DNA of 64,000 nt, taken from NCBI GenBank assembly GCA_033980235.1, contig CM067062.1:7896400-7960399 (forward strand), given 5' to 3'. Under the pieces are notes generated by a model. That model searched no databases. It saw nothing but the letters and a program-made list of their open reading frames with translations, and had not been told where the DNA came from. Source of the stretch: Diadema setosum. Lineage: Eukaryota; Echinodermata; Echinoidea; Diadematoida; Diadematidae. Each line of letters begins with the position of its first letter. Position 1 is the first letter of the stretch. Position numbers and translations under genes: made by a program. Positions 47,608 to 57,094 of this stretch are shown in pieces.

Positions 47608-48502
47608 ATAGTATCATCATGCTTTCCTAAACTACGTCGTACAAGCTTAGCTACAATTTGACCTTCATTTGACACTTCCTCGTCAGACTCACCTTCAACA
47701 TACTCATCATCGATAGATATGCCACTAAAATTCTCTTTTTCATCGGATGTGTTAGCAGTTTCCAATTCATATACAGATATGTTGATTTCAAACTGATCTT
47801 CAACCTCCCCCAATTCACCCAGTCTCACCCCTTCAAATTCTTTAATGGATACATCTGGTCTGTATTTCCAAAGCAATGCCTTAGTAGCTGATTCTAGCTT
47901 TTTACGATTACAACCCATATTTAATGCATTACACCTGAATAAGCATAGATTATCATCGTAGAAGCATCCAGTTTTCAGATTTTTACACAATGATATAACT
48001 GCATTATTGTCTTTGATGTATGATGGGAGATCGTTACCTTTGCCTATTGGGTGATCTACCAGCCGAGATATGTAAAATGTGATATCGGTGACATGCTGAA
48101 CCACCCACTTGGAATTGGAGCGAAGGGAACGAGCATATTCTAGTGTGTCTTCATGCAAGAGAGCATCAACGAATGCCTGGAAAGATACCTGATCCCTAAC
48201 CAAAAACGGCTCATTGAACAATTTGGTGTTTCTACTGGCATGATAATATCTACATTCATTTGTTTCATTGTTTAATAGAACGAAACCAAAAGATGTGTTA
48301 ACCTTAAATGTACAACACTGTTGATTAAATACTGACTCAGCCTTTTGCTTAAGTGTTTCGTTGTTAAGACTTGGTAAATGGAAGTTGTACCACCGGTAGA
48401 TTCTAGCTTGCGTTGACTGCCGATCCCGAATCTCATTCCAGTGTTGTTTGTACATCTGCCCCAGACAGCCTTCTGGATCCACGTGAGGAGGAAGATCCAT
48501 CG
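47608..48502 (-). pseudogene. polB: PolB N-terminal region (exon 2), Polinton-like element
   Basis: Begins at an acceptor (ACAATATTACAG read on the - strand) with TMDLPPHVDPEGCLG, continues NEIRDRQSTQARIYRWYNFH, ARSLRSNSKWVVQHVTDITF and NALNMGCNRKKLESATKALL, and runs into the TA element after KHDDT. It is the conserved N-terminal region that precedes the finger and exonuclease of this PolB type. The residues of the open frame below 47608 come from the inserted element. Splice phase 1 agrees with the finger exon upstream. Confidence 0.8.
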
Positions 48503-49114
48503 CTGTAATATTGTGTTGAGAATTTCTCTCTAAAAAGACGCAAATAGAGGAATGTATGAGAGATTTTATGCGATTTCAATACATTGCAATTTGAATACAG
48601 ATTCCCAAATTAAGTGTGCATGCACTTTGACCTTTGCTAAATACTATTTGTGATTTTGTATACGAAACAGATTAATGCTGATTCTGACTAATATTGCTAA
48701 ATACTCTACAGCGGAATCCCTGTTCTTCAGCTTCATTCAATAATGTACAGTTTACTTTAATAGCGAACTTACCTTTGTGTTTAGCCTAATCGTGTAGTAG
48801 GTGGAGAATGACCTCCATACTGTATTCAATCGTGAATAAATCATATAGATCGTATAGTATGAATTTATTGTAGTTTATGATACTTAATTTTGAATTTGTT
48901 TACAGCTACTGCATGGGTTTTGACACCAAGTCGACGAATGGAATGGTTACAGTTGTAAAAAAAAAAGTTACAGATATATAATACTGGAGTATTTACTCTA
49001 AATTCAATTAAACTTGTTATTTGAAAGGTAAATCCAAACATTTTATGACAATTCGCAATCGTGTTATTTCATAATACAAAAGAGGTTAACATGTTATTGC
49101 ATGTTTGTACTTAC
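48503..49114 (-). other. Putative intron of the polB gene
   Basis: On the - strand it starts with a consensus donor GTAAGTAC (49114) and ends ATATTACAG. It joins phase 1 to phase 1. Non-coding. Confidence 0.6.
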
Positions 49115-49558
49115 TCGTGGATATATGAGGTGTTTCACTCTGTGACTTTCGTTTTCGTGAAGTTGTTGAAGGGATTTGTCTATGACTGTCCAAGTGTTTC
49201 AAGTACTTCTTTCTCTGGTCAAAGACTCGGCCGCAAGTATGGCACTTGATTTGTGCTTTTGAAGGTCTCCTTGTGACAAAAACAATGCGTTGCATTCGTT
49301 ACACTGGAAACGTTGATCATCACTGTCCTCTGTGAGTACTGATGGCTGGTCTTGAGCGCTCTTGGCAGCACTGCGAAATTTCTTCCTGTGTTGCTTAAGA
49401 TTGTCGAACCTCTTGAAAGTTGTACCGCATGTATCACACACGTATAGGATTTGCTGACCACGAGACATACGTTTATGACGCATCATATTTGATTTAGAGG
49501 CAAATTTCCCCGCACAAATTTCGCACGTAAACTTGTCATCATCATTATCAGGATCCAT
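49115..49558 (-). pseudogene. polB: C2H2 zinc-finger exon of polB, with frame break
   Basis: From ATG at 49558 on the - strand: DDKFTCEICAGKFASKSNMM, LYVCDTCGTTFKRFDNLKQH and RFQCNECNALFLSQGDLQKH. Then, in another frame, IKCHTCGRVFDQRKKYLKHL. That is four C2H2-type fingers, the last separated from the third by a frameshift near 49255-49265. A GTAAGTAC donor follows 49115. Fingers of this kind precede the conserved N-terminal region in many Polinton-like PolB genes. A 29-base poly-A (in + orientation) lies just upstream at 49574-49602. Confidence 0.75.
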
Positions 49559-49570
49559 GGCTAAGTTGTA

Positions 49571-49602
<32 letters not shown>

Positions 49603-49604
<2 letters not shown>

Positions 49605-50309
49605 TGTGATTCCTTCAATCCTGCTACTTAATATATTTCGTTGTAGTGGTCAATTGGCATGTTACCTCGACAGGAACATAACTTAAAGTGGGACTGAGAG
49701 ACACCACCACCTGCTTTTATTCAAACATACCGCCAAGTCCATGACCAAGGATATGATGTCATACATCTAACTAGACATGTCCTGACCTGCATGGGTGTTG
49801 TTCATTGGAGCGTGATACAAACACATCTCACCCAAGGCACTAAGGATGTGTCATAATTATTATGTAACCCAAGCTGAAGTTTAAGAGCATTGAGTTACAT
49901 GCAAAACACTATTTGTACTAATAGTTGTATAATATCGAAGAATGTAAAATGTCTATTACCAGACTGCAACAACAGTCAGGCATCAATAAGCGACTGCAAC
50001 TGAGAATATCCCACATACATTGCTTTTATCAACACATTTTGTAAGTTTTGTAATAATAGAATGATCTAATTGTCTTTAGTGAGTAGGACTAATAAGAAAA
50101 AAAAAACATTTGAAAATAAAAAAAAACAGCTGTGTAGACCAGAACACACTCTTAAACAGAAGGCTATTACCAATCAAACATGAGAAAGTAAAAGTTCAAA
50201 CTCAGTAGTTGGCTACTGATTACTAATTTACTTTATTCATTGTTAAAAATATTATTACTTGTTATTCATCAGTGTGTTTATCACAAACACACAGTTAAAC
50301 CTCGAAGGT
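49603..50309. other. Polinton-like interior, no gene
   Basis: Between the polB start and the right terminal repeat. Likely holds the polB promoter; no motif could be assigned. Confidence 0.45.
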
Positions 50310-50380
50310 TCATACGGCGTAAGCTATTTTAGTTAACTATCGTAATCATAAGGGGTGTGGACACCCAATGCACACATGAG

Positions 50381-50453
<73 letters not shown>

Positions 50454-51704
50454 CACACACACACACGCGCACGCACAATACCAAACACTCGCACATAAAT
50501 ACAGTTCCAACATGAATACACGGGTGAATTGGTAATTGCATGTTATGAAAGATTACGCGTAAGAGTATACGTAGGGCCTATAGAATCATCGTGATTCTAT
50601 AAGGTTCAAATCCACTGTCACCAGAGAACGAGGAAGTGCAAGTGACTTCATATTTGTTAATGCGGAGTGTTCTGCCTCACTAAAACACATATCACAATGC
50701 ATTCTGAACTTGCAGAACTCATAGTTCTGCGTCAATTATGTCTTAATTCATAAACAAATTTTCATCGTTCTCTCTCATAAACTTTACAATATTCCATTTT
50801 CGCCTATAGTTGTCATTATTCCACGGACAATTGTACTGGTGAATAGCGACTTAGTACTTTAGTATTCATAAATTGTCTATGTTTCAAGGGAAATTAATCT
50901 TTGTGGGATATATAGTTTTTTTTTTCACGTCTCCTAAAATTATAGCTATACTCTCATTTCTACATAATAGAAATAAACACATTTAAACAAAACTGAACAT
51001 GTACCAGCAAAAAATAAACACTTAACACACATTTAAGTTGTAGATTGTAGAATTCATCTGCCTTCATAATTCACCATCACCACAGCTAAGCCATGTTCAA
51101 ATCTACCGCCAGTAAAAAAACACGGAAGTTACATCATGCGTGTTAATGACCTAATTTCCTGATTACCCCCCCCCCCCTATACATTCTGAGCCTGTATACA
51201 GCCTCACAGATCGTTAATATTATGGATAGACAGGTATTAGATCTTTAATATTCATATTTTCGTCTTTCTGTTTTCATAAATATTTTTATAATATTATTAT
51301 TTATTATAATTCAAGCGATATGTGTTTGCAAAATCTTGAACATACCTGTTTGGGTTAAAAAAAAAATCAAACTTTGAAGAAAAAAAAATCATAATTCATA
51401 TTGTAATATGTATAATCTTTTGAATGATTACTTACACACGATAAGGAAAAAGAAAATGGAGGGAATTTCCCTGAAAATCAGTGACATCATAACGGAAACA
51501 AATTCAAATAATCATTTCCAATAATATCAATCTAGAATTCTTATTTCATTTTCATAGATATTCAAAAACATTTATATGAATATTGCATATTCATATTCAT
51601 GTTTTATATGAATATCTCATATCCATATTCATATTTCATAATCCTTCCGATCCTGCCGGATCGGCAGGATTTTGGGGTCCCAACGGGTACGTATATATAC
51701 TACT
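50310..51704 (-). repeat. Polinton-like right terminal inverted repeat
   Basis: About 1.4 kb, reverse complement of the left repeat without the MITE. The microsatellite (CA)n at 50383-50475 is several times longer here than its left counterpart, showing independent expansion. It ends in AT-rich ATATTCATATTCATG arrays and the GATCCTGCCGGATC palindrome. Confidence 0.85.
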
Positions 51705-51710
51705 AATGTT

Positions 51711-51923
51711 CCAAACTTCAGAAAGTGCAATAATATCATATTTGAATTTGAGGCTGTGATCATACAATAATTGCAGTCCACTTATATTTCTATTCAAAGA
51801 CCTAACATTGACATGAGTGATACTAAGAGAGTTCTCATTTATTTTATTTATTTCATTATCAAAATCACTGGGACATAATTTGTATTCATGAACTTCCAAA
51901 GTATTGACTTCATTTTCTATCAT
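51711..51923 (-). CDS. LINE ORF2 N-terminus (endonuclease start)
   Basis: MIENEVNTLEVHEYKLC ... SLSITHVNVRSLNRNISGLQ and YDIIALSEVWN is the beginning of an APE-type endonuclease (N-V-R-S-L and the catalytic-Glu SE-W motif). It is cut off by the Polinton-like insertion at 51710. The continuation is at 27062. Residues of the open frame below 51711 are Polinton terminal sequence. Confidence 0.88.
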
Positions 51924-51973
51924 TACTTATTGGGTTGGAGTTTATCTTAAATTGGGATTAACAAGGTCACAGG

Positions 51974-52858
51974 CTATACTATAAAGTGAAGTTTGAAATC
52001 ACCATAGGAGACATCATCAAAACCCACATCAAAGAGATCATCCGGGTTCTTGATGATCTTTGTCTCTCCGCTTGTTAGTTTGCAACACACGTTCCCGTAC
52101 CTGCTTGTGGTTGTTTTGACATTTGGGGCCGTCTTTACCTTCATGAGGATTGAATGCCGCATTGCCGTCAAGTCTTCATTGATGTATACCCCCTTCATGT
52201 TGTCCTTCCCTTTAAGTCCGAAACGGGCAGCATACAAATTTTCTCTTTTCCTCCGTGCTGTGAAGCGGACAACAGTTTGTCTGCTCTTCCCTCCTTCACT
52301 CTTCTTGCCAAGTCGGTGACAAGAAGATATGTCCTCAGGGCATATCTCCACACCAACTTCCTTGGCCACTTTAGCAACACTTTCAGCAAGCTGGTCCTCC
52401 GTCTCCTCCTCAGCCTCAGGGATCCCAGTCAACCGAAGGTTGTCTCTTCTCAGTTCCTGCTGAATTTCATCTTGCTGGAACTGTATTCGCAGCGAATGTG
52501 GATTTATGGCTTCCTTGATGGTGTTGAGACAGGCCTCCTTGACCACCTGCACTATTTGGGGTAGTGCAGCTTTAAGCGCTGTTTTCACTGCCTTATCTAT
52601 GAGCTGAGTGATCTGGCTGCCTGCTGCCCCACCCTCACATAGCTCTTCACACAAACCACCTAGATTAAGCTGTATGTCCCTGTTGCTGGGTGCTGTCTGG
52701 CCTCCCTCAGCTGCCATTCCTCTCTCCCTCTCTACCGCTTGGTCAACTCCCGGGTGGGCAATGAAAGGCCGCCTTTGAGTTGGAATTTGGTCTTGCGGTT
52801 TAGGACTGCTGCTAGGCAGAAAAATCCCTGGCCTATTCTTCTTGCTTCGACCAGGCAT
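51974..52858 (-). CDS. LINE ORF1 protein
   Basis: 294 codons, intact. The N-terminal third is Pro/Lys-rich and disordered. A helical middle (ITQLIDKAVKTALKAALPQI, QFQQDEIQQELRRDN) is probably the oligomerising coiled coil. The C-terminal half (LRLTGIPEAEEETEDQLAES, DISSCHRLGKK, TVVRFTARRKRENLYAARFG, GVYINEDLTAMRHSIL) has the RRM/CTD pattern of L1-type ORF1p (Transposase_22-like). It binds the LINE RNA. The stop lies 50 bases before ORF2. Confidence 0.85.
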   Translation of the reverse strand: MPGRSKKNRPGIFLPSSSPKPQDQIPTQRRPFIAHPGVDQAVERERGMAAEGGQTAPSNRDIQLNLGGLCEELCEGGAAGSQITQLIDKAVKTALKAALPQIVQVVKEACLNTIKEAINPHSLRIQFQQDEIQQELRRDNLRLTGIPEAEEETEDQLAESVAKVAKEVGVEICPEDISSCHRLGKKSEGGKSRQTVVRFTARRKRENLYAARFGLKGKDNMKGVYINEDLTAMRHSILMKVKTAPNVKTTTSRYGNVCCKLTSGETKIIKNPDDLFDVGFDDVSYGDFKLHFIV

Positions 52859-54311
52859 GGTGGCAGGAACTCACAGTAAATGCAATATGTGGGACTTGAG
52901 TTCAAAAATGACACCAAGATCAGCAAAGATGTTGTCCTGAGAATGCTCCTTATCTCTTGTGACAGATAGTGCCAATGAAATCAAACCACACCAAAATAGT
53001 CTACTTTGTCTCCAGTAGACAAAGGTGATAATTATTACTTGATGAAAAACTTGAAAAAGAACAAGAAGATGAAAAATTCAGAGAGCCTTGTAACACGTGA
53101 CACATTGCAGCTCTTCAATTATCATTGTCCACAGCGAGCGATGTTTCTGATTATCACCCTCTATAGAGAAGCCTTTACAACTGCAACACTCTTTTCTGCG
53201 CTCAGTTTTTTAATCAATCAAATTCTATGTTTCATTTACTTGTTGTGCTCGCAAAATCGTGTAGTTTACAATTCCTCTTACGATTGAAACAACACATACC
53301 CCCACAATTATACATATCACACTGGGTTCCATCCATGTCTATAATGTTTGTTTGTGGATTCTTGGCCGCGTTGATTGTAATTACATATATTACTATTATT
53401 TATGAAAAATGCATATTATTCTAGGAGAAACATTATAGTGTTCATTCTATTCATTTTCTTTCAACGGAACTCTTCTGGCTCATGGACCTCTTAAAGGACA
53501 AGTTCATCTTCATAGACATCTGAATCGAGTGTTTATCAACACTGGATTGAGTGAATGCAGCAGTATCAGTAGAGCACATTAGTGAGAGTTTGAGGAAAAA
53601 TCGATTTGTGAAGTTTCTGCTCAGTCACTTCCGGATGAGAAGACTACTATGGCTAGTGATGTCACATGAGTAGAAAGAAATAAACATTTAAAGAGAGTTC
53701 AACATATTTTATCTTCCCGCTTCTCGCATAATAAACGAAAACATAACTTGCGTCTTTCAGAAGGCAAGGGAATAAATACGTCAGTACCAAGTCAAGCAAA
53801 TGTGTACTTTTTGCTTTTGAAAAAAAAATTGTGAAATTCTCTCGTATTTTCCTTTTATCGTCTACACATGCGACATCGTAAACTGTAGTACATATAGTGT
53901 TCTAATCAAGCAGTGATTGCACAGCTACTTTATATTACAAATTTGTCTTTTTTAAAACGGATTTTCCAATTTTCCCCAAGCTTTCACTGACGTATTCTTC
54001 TAATATTGGGCCTACTGCAATCACTCGTTCCACCTGTGTATGATAATAAGTACAGCGTTTGTAATGCGCCATCGATCTAGTAGCCTGTTCTGAGGCGCAG
54101 AGGGGCATATAAAGAGAATATCATACAATTTATAGTATAGATGAACTTGTCCTTTAAATTAATGCGAAAACAATCAATATATTATTCCATCATCGATGAA
54201 GGCAATCACACTATTATGAAAAAGTAATGTTGTCATCGTTCATCTCGAATTTACGTGGAATTATAAATAGAGGAATTATAATTTCATCCAGGAGTATCTA
54301 TCATCTTGCAG
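52859..54311. other. LINE 5' region and intron of gene 2
   Basis: The first ~100-150 bases are probably LINE 5' UTR; no flanking duplication was found. The rest is intron of gene 2. A hydrophobic run (IMFVCGFLAALIVITYITII) near 53343-53405 has no flanking splice sites in a usable place and lies 5' of the WSC exon, so it is not called as the missing membrane exon. Confidence 0.4.
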
Positions 54312-54539
54312 AACCTGGGTTTCTCGGATGCTTTACGAAAAAACCGAGTTCACCGGAAAATTCGCTCATTCAGAGTCTCACCAGACACACCTTGGGGTCT
54401 AATGCAGAGTGTGCATTCAGATGTCGAGAACGAAGACAAGACTCCAATGTTGCTGTCATACACCAAGGCGCATGCTTGTGTGTCACATTCAACATCATGT
54501 CCTCTTCTGACACATATCTTCAAGACTGGTCATGTCCAC
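54312..54539 (+). CDS. WSC-domain exon, receptor gene 2
   Basis: Acceptor CATCTTGCAG. Reads EPGFLGCFTKKP ... NAECAFRCRERRQDSNVAVI, GACLCVTFN, DWSCP. It is the clear paralogue of 5298-5561. With a donor at CCAC|GTAGGG the exon is 228 bases, phase 1-1, 12 codons shorter than gene 1. If that donor is not used, the frame stops at 54572. The donor at the gene 1-equivalent position is absent, so this exon end is uncertain. Confidence 0.75.
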
Positions 54540-54899
54540 GTAGGGAGGAACTGACAGACCTGAATTCCTCATAGAATTACATGCTCTTTTATATTTCATA
54601 AGAGGTTTCTCATTATCTCACCAAAAAATGTTAGAAACCTGAAATTAGGTCTCAACCAAAGCTGTACAATCCCTTTAAGCTACATTGATAGACCAGTCAG
54701 TCTAGTTATAGTTTTAATTAGTTTCAGTCTTAGTTTACAAAGTGGGAGTTTGTGACAAGAAAATGAATCACTGACCGGATAACAGAAGTTGAAGATTGTC
54801 TTTGATACTGTTTTTTTTTTTGTGTAAAGCCTCATCACTCTTTTTAGGACTATTTAAAAGTACAGAATGGTAGTGCAAGCCTATTGATGCTAGTGACAA

Positions 54900-54995
54900 T
54901 GGTAGAGTAAAGATTAGGGTTAGGGTTGGGTGATTACTGTTAGGTTCAGGATTAGGATTAGAGTTAGGGTTGGGGGAAGGGTCTCGGGTAATTAT
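54900..54995 (+). repeat. Telomere-like TTAGGG/GGATTA tract, gene 2 intron
   Basis: TAAAGATTAGGGTTAGGGTT, then TTAGGTTCAGGATTAGGATT. It corresponds in sequence and intron position to 6548-6655 of gene 1. Confidence 0.75.
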
Positions 54996-55120
54996 TGGCC
55001 AGGGGGTAATTGTCTTAGACCCCAAAAGACATAAACATAGCTGTTGACCCTCTACCCCTAACTATTATTCAACATTTATAAATACATTATGGTCTTTTGT
55101 ATCAATTCTTTCCCATCCAG

Positions 55121-55336
55121 GTAACAAGTCAACATGTGGTTACCCTGGTTACGTACCACACGGAAAATGGGATTCAAACAACGCGCAGCTTGGATCTTTA
55201 GTGACACTGCATTGTGATGACGGTTACTTCATCAATGGTAGTGCAACTTTGTTGTGTATGACGTCATCTGATGATGATCAAACGTCATATTCACTTGTCT
55301 GGAACGCATCAACCCCATCTTGCCAAGCAGTCGCAC
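55121..55336 (+). CDS. CCP/sushi domain 1 exon, receptor gene 2
   Basis: A 216-base, phase 1-1 exon (acceptor TTTCCCATCCAG; donor GTAAAT). Reads NKSTCGYPGYVPHGKWDSNN, GSLVTLHCDDGYFINGSATL, LCMTSSDDDQ, LVWNASTPSCQAVA. A complete four-Cys CCP. The WNAS.PSCQ ending resembles CCP2 of gene 1 (GWNASIPTCQ), so module-for-module equivalence is not strict. Confidence 0.88.
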
Positions 55337-55761
55337 GTAAATATCCAAATCTTACTCCCACAAAGTGTTTTACGCCTTGATTCGAAGTGAACTTTCCGTA
55401 TTAATAAAATTTCATAGTAATGTATTTATTGTTTCATAATCGAATGATTTAATAATGGAAGTGTTGGGATATCACTTCAAAGATCAAAGTTCAGTTCAAA
55501 ATTTCCATTAATAACTCTTTTATAGCACTAAGTGTTTATCTTTGACGTCCACGCAGCTCTGATACACGGAATACTTTTTACCAACAAGGAACATTGTGGA
55601 ATTTGGGAATAAGACCATAATTTGAAAAATCTTATAAATTTTCCAAATTTAAGTATCAAGCTGAATCTATGTCTTTTTGGAATGTTGCTGTCATTACAGC
55701 TATTGCGGAAAAGAATGGGCAAATAAGGAATATAGTGTGTTTATTATGAGTGCATGTTGCA

Positions 55762-55768
55762 AGTATTG

Positions 55769-55800
<32 letters not shown>
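55762..55800. repeat. (TA)n microsatellite
   Basis: About 19 TA units in the intron between the two CCP exons of gene 2. Confidence 0.9.
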
Positions 55801-55802
<2 letters not shown>

Positions 55803-55959
55803 TAAGATTTCCCTTTGTCGCTACTCACGGCAAGGAATATAATTACACTTTTAGAATTACATTTATATTGAAGACAATTGTACGTGTTCTATCAATTTCG
55901 TAATACCAACATTTAATTCTTAGTGTTTTGTCAATGAATAAGCATTCTGTCCTTTTCAG

Positions 55960-56177
55960 TTAACGAGTCAAAATGTGGCCACCCTGGCAACGTATCGCAT
56001 GGAAAATGGCATTCAAACACGACATTGAATGGATACACAGTATTTACCCTGCATTGCGATGATGGTTACATCCTTAATGGTAGTGCAACATTGTCGTGTA
56101 TCTACATTTCCGACGATGATCCATCTGCTCACTCACATATTGGAACGCATCAACCCCATCTTGCCAACCAGTTGAAG
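55960..56177 (+). pseudogene. CCP/sushi domain 2 exon with one-base deletion, gene 2
   Basis: Acceptor TCCTTTTCAG, donor GTAAAA. Reads NESKCGHPGNVSHGKWHSNT, LHCDDGYILNGSATLSCIYI and then loses frame near 56131-56139. The Y-W-N-A-S-T-P-S-C-Q ending is present one base out of frame. The exon is 218 bases where phase 1-1 needs 219. The last CCP cysteine is therefore not encoded in frame. Either a real inactivating deletion or a consensus error. Confidence 0.85.
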
Positions 56178-57094
56178 GTAAAACCCTAGACGTAGACTTT
56201 TGTTATAATCAGCGCTTATCGTGATATAGAGGCAAGTGTTTCTGTACAATATCACACAAAAGTGTTTTACTATATTATTGTAATGTGTTTTATTATCCTA
56301 GGTTCTGTTGGGTAATGATTTATCCACTAAGGTTTGTCTAACTCTTTCCATGAAAAGTCTAATTTTACTGAGCATCTATGAAGACAGAAACCGAGGAATA
56401 ACATGACCGGCGTCTTTACTATCATCTGAAAGTCTAGGGATTGACTTGAAAAGTCCACTTAACGGTAAAAGAAACTTGACCGATGACCTTAACATTGAGA
56501 GTAAAAATTAAGAAGAAACTTAGTTCAACATATTTTATCATGGAAAAACTTCATACACAGATTATAAACAATGCAGATTTTTTTTTTCAGACAATAATGA
56601 TGAGAGCGCTTGGTATGTCAGTTGTGATTTTCGACTTTGTAGAGGGAGACAAAGTGAAGAAACTCGCATCTGAACCTTCACCCCTCTGAATAATATCGTT
56701 CTTTCTTTCATATGATATGCCTTGGACTACTTAACATAACAATGTCGGAATTATCACACGATACATTACTGCAACATTTTTCTTCCTAAACTACTAAGAT
56801 AACATTGATTACAATGATTACAAAGCCATGCTTAATTTGATTCAGATTGGTTTGATTATGTACGTCTTAAGTGGTAAATGGTTTCCTTGGTGATCTATCA
56901 TTGCAATGGATGAATAAACGGCTGTGATATCTGCTTTACATGAAGCGTACAACATGTCTGTCGTTTCTTTTTGCGGTCCATATTTTGCATTCTTTGTCAT
57001 GCGAGAACTTGTTTCTAAATCTGAAGAGAGGAGTTACATGTTATATAAATAGCAATTCGTGTTATTGAAACAAAATCTTCTTCCTTTTTTGCAG
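56178..57094. other. Intron(s) of gene 2; expected membrane exon not found
   Basis: In gene 1 the equivalent interval carries the stalk and transmembrane exons. Here an acceptor-like TTTTTTTTCAG at 56590 is followed by a frame reading DNNDESAW, too short and hydrophilic for a membrane span. No hydrophobic exon is visible. Confidence 0.45.

Larger units (their letters stand above)
27069..51704. mobile_element. Polinton/Maverick-like element, 24.6 kb
   Basis: The termini are inverted copies beginning AGTAGTA(C/T)ATATACGTAC at the left and ending in the complement at 51704. The ends are AG...CT. Flanking 6-mers are AACGTT (27063-27068) and AATGTT (51705-51710), a target duplication with one mismatch. 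Long inverted repeats, AG/CT ends, a 6-bp duplication and a protein-primed-type PolB together define Polintons. It inserted into LINE ORF2; outside the duplication the LINE frame continues on both sides. Without the nested TA element its length is about 12.1 kb. No integrase, packaging ATPase, protease or capsid gene is readable, so this copy is non-autonomous or eroded. Confidence 0.85.
23807..52930 (-). mobile_element. L2/CR1-type LINE, split by a Polinton-like element
   Basis: On the - strand: ORF1 (52858-51974), a 50-base gap, the start of ORF2 (51923-51711), then 24.6 kb of inserted Polinton-like DNA, then the rest of ORF2 (27062-24642 and 24640-24305), a ~0.5-kb 3' UTR, and a short (ACTCAA)n tail near 23807-23825. 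The apurinic endonuclease and reverse transcriptase motifs, the ORF1 type and the tandem-hexamer tail fit the Jockey-superfamily L2/CR1 group. The 5' limit beyond ORF1 is not defined. It occupies the SRCR-WSC intron of gene 2. Confidence 0.8.

Noticed and set aside
27069..51704. Segmental inverted duplication or assembly artefact instead of a Polinton-like element
   Set aside because: AG/CT ends, 6-bp duplication, a PolB gene inside, and LINE ORF2 continuing on both outer sides all fit a transposon insertion; a MITE present in only one repeat argues against an assembly copy.
53227..53424. Hydrophobic open frame (IMFVCGFLAALIVITYITII) as the missing membrane exon of gene 2
   Set aside because: It lies 5' of the WSC and CCP exons and has no suitable acceptor/donor pair; a membrane helix there would not fit the receptor order.
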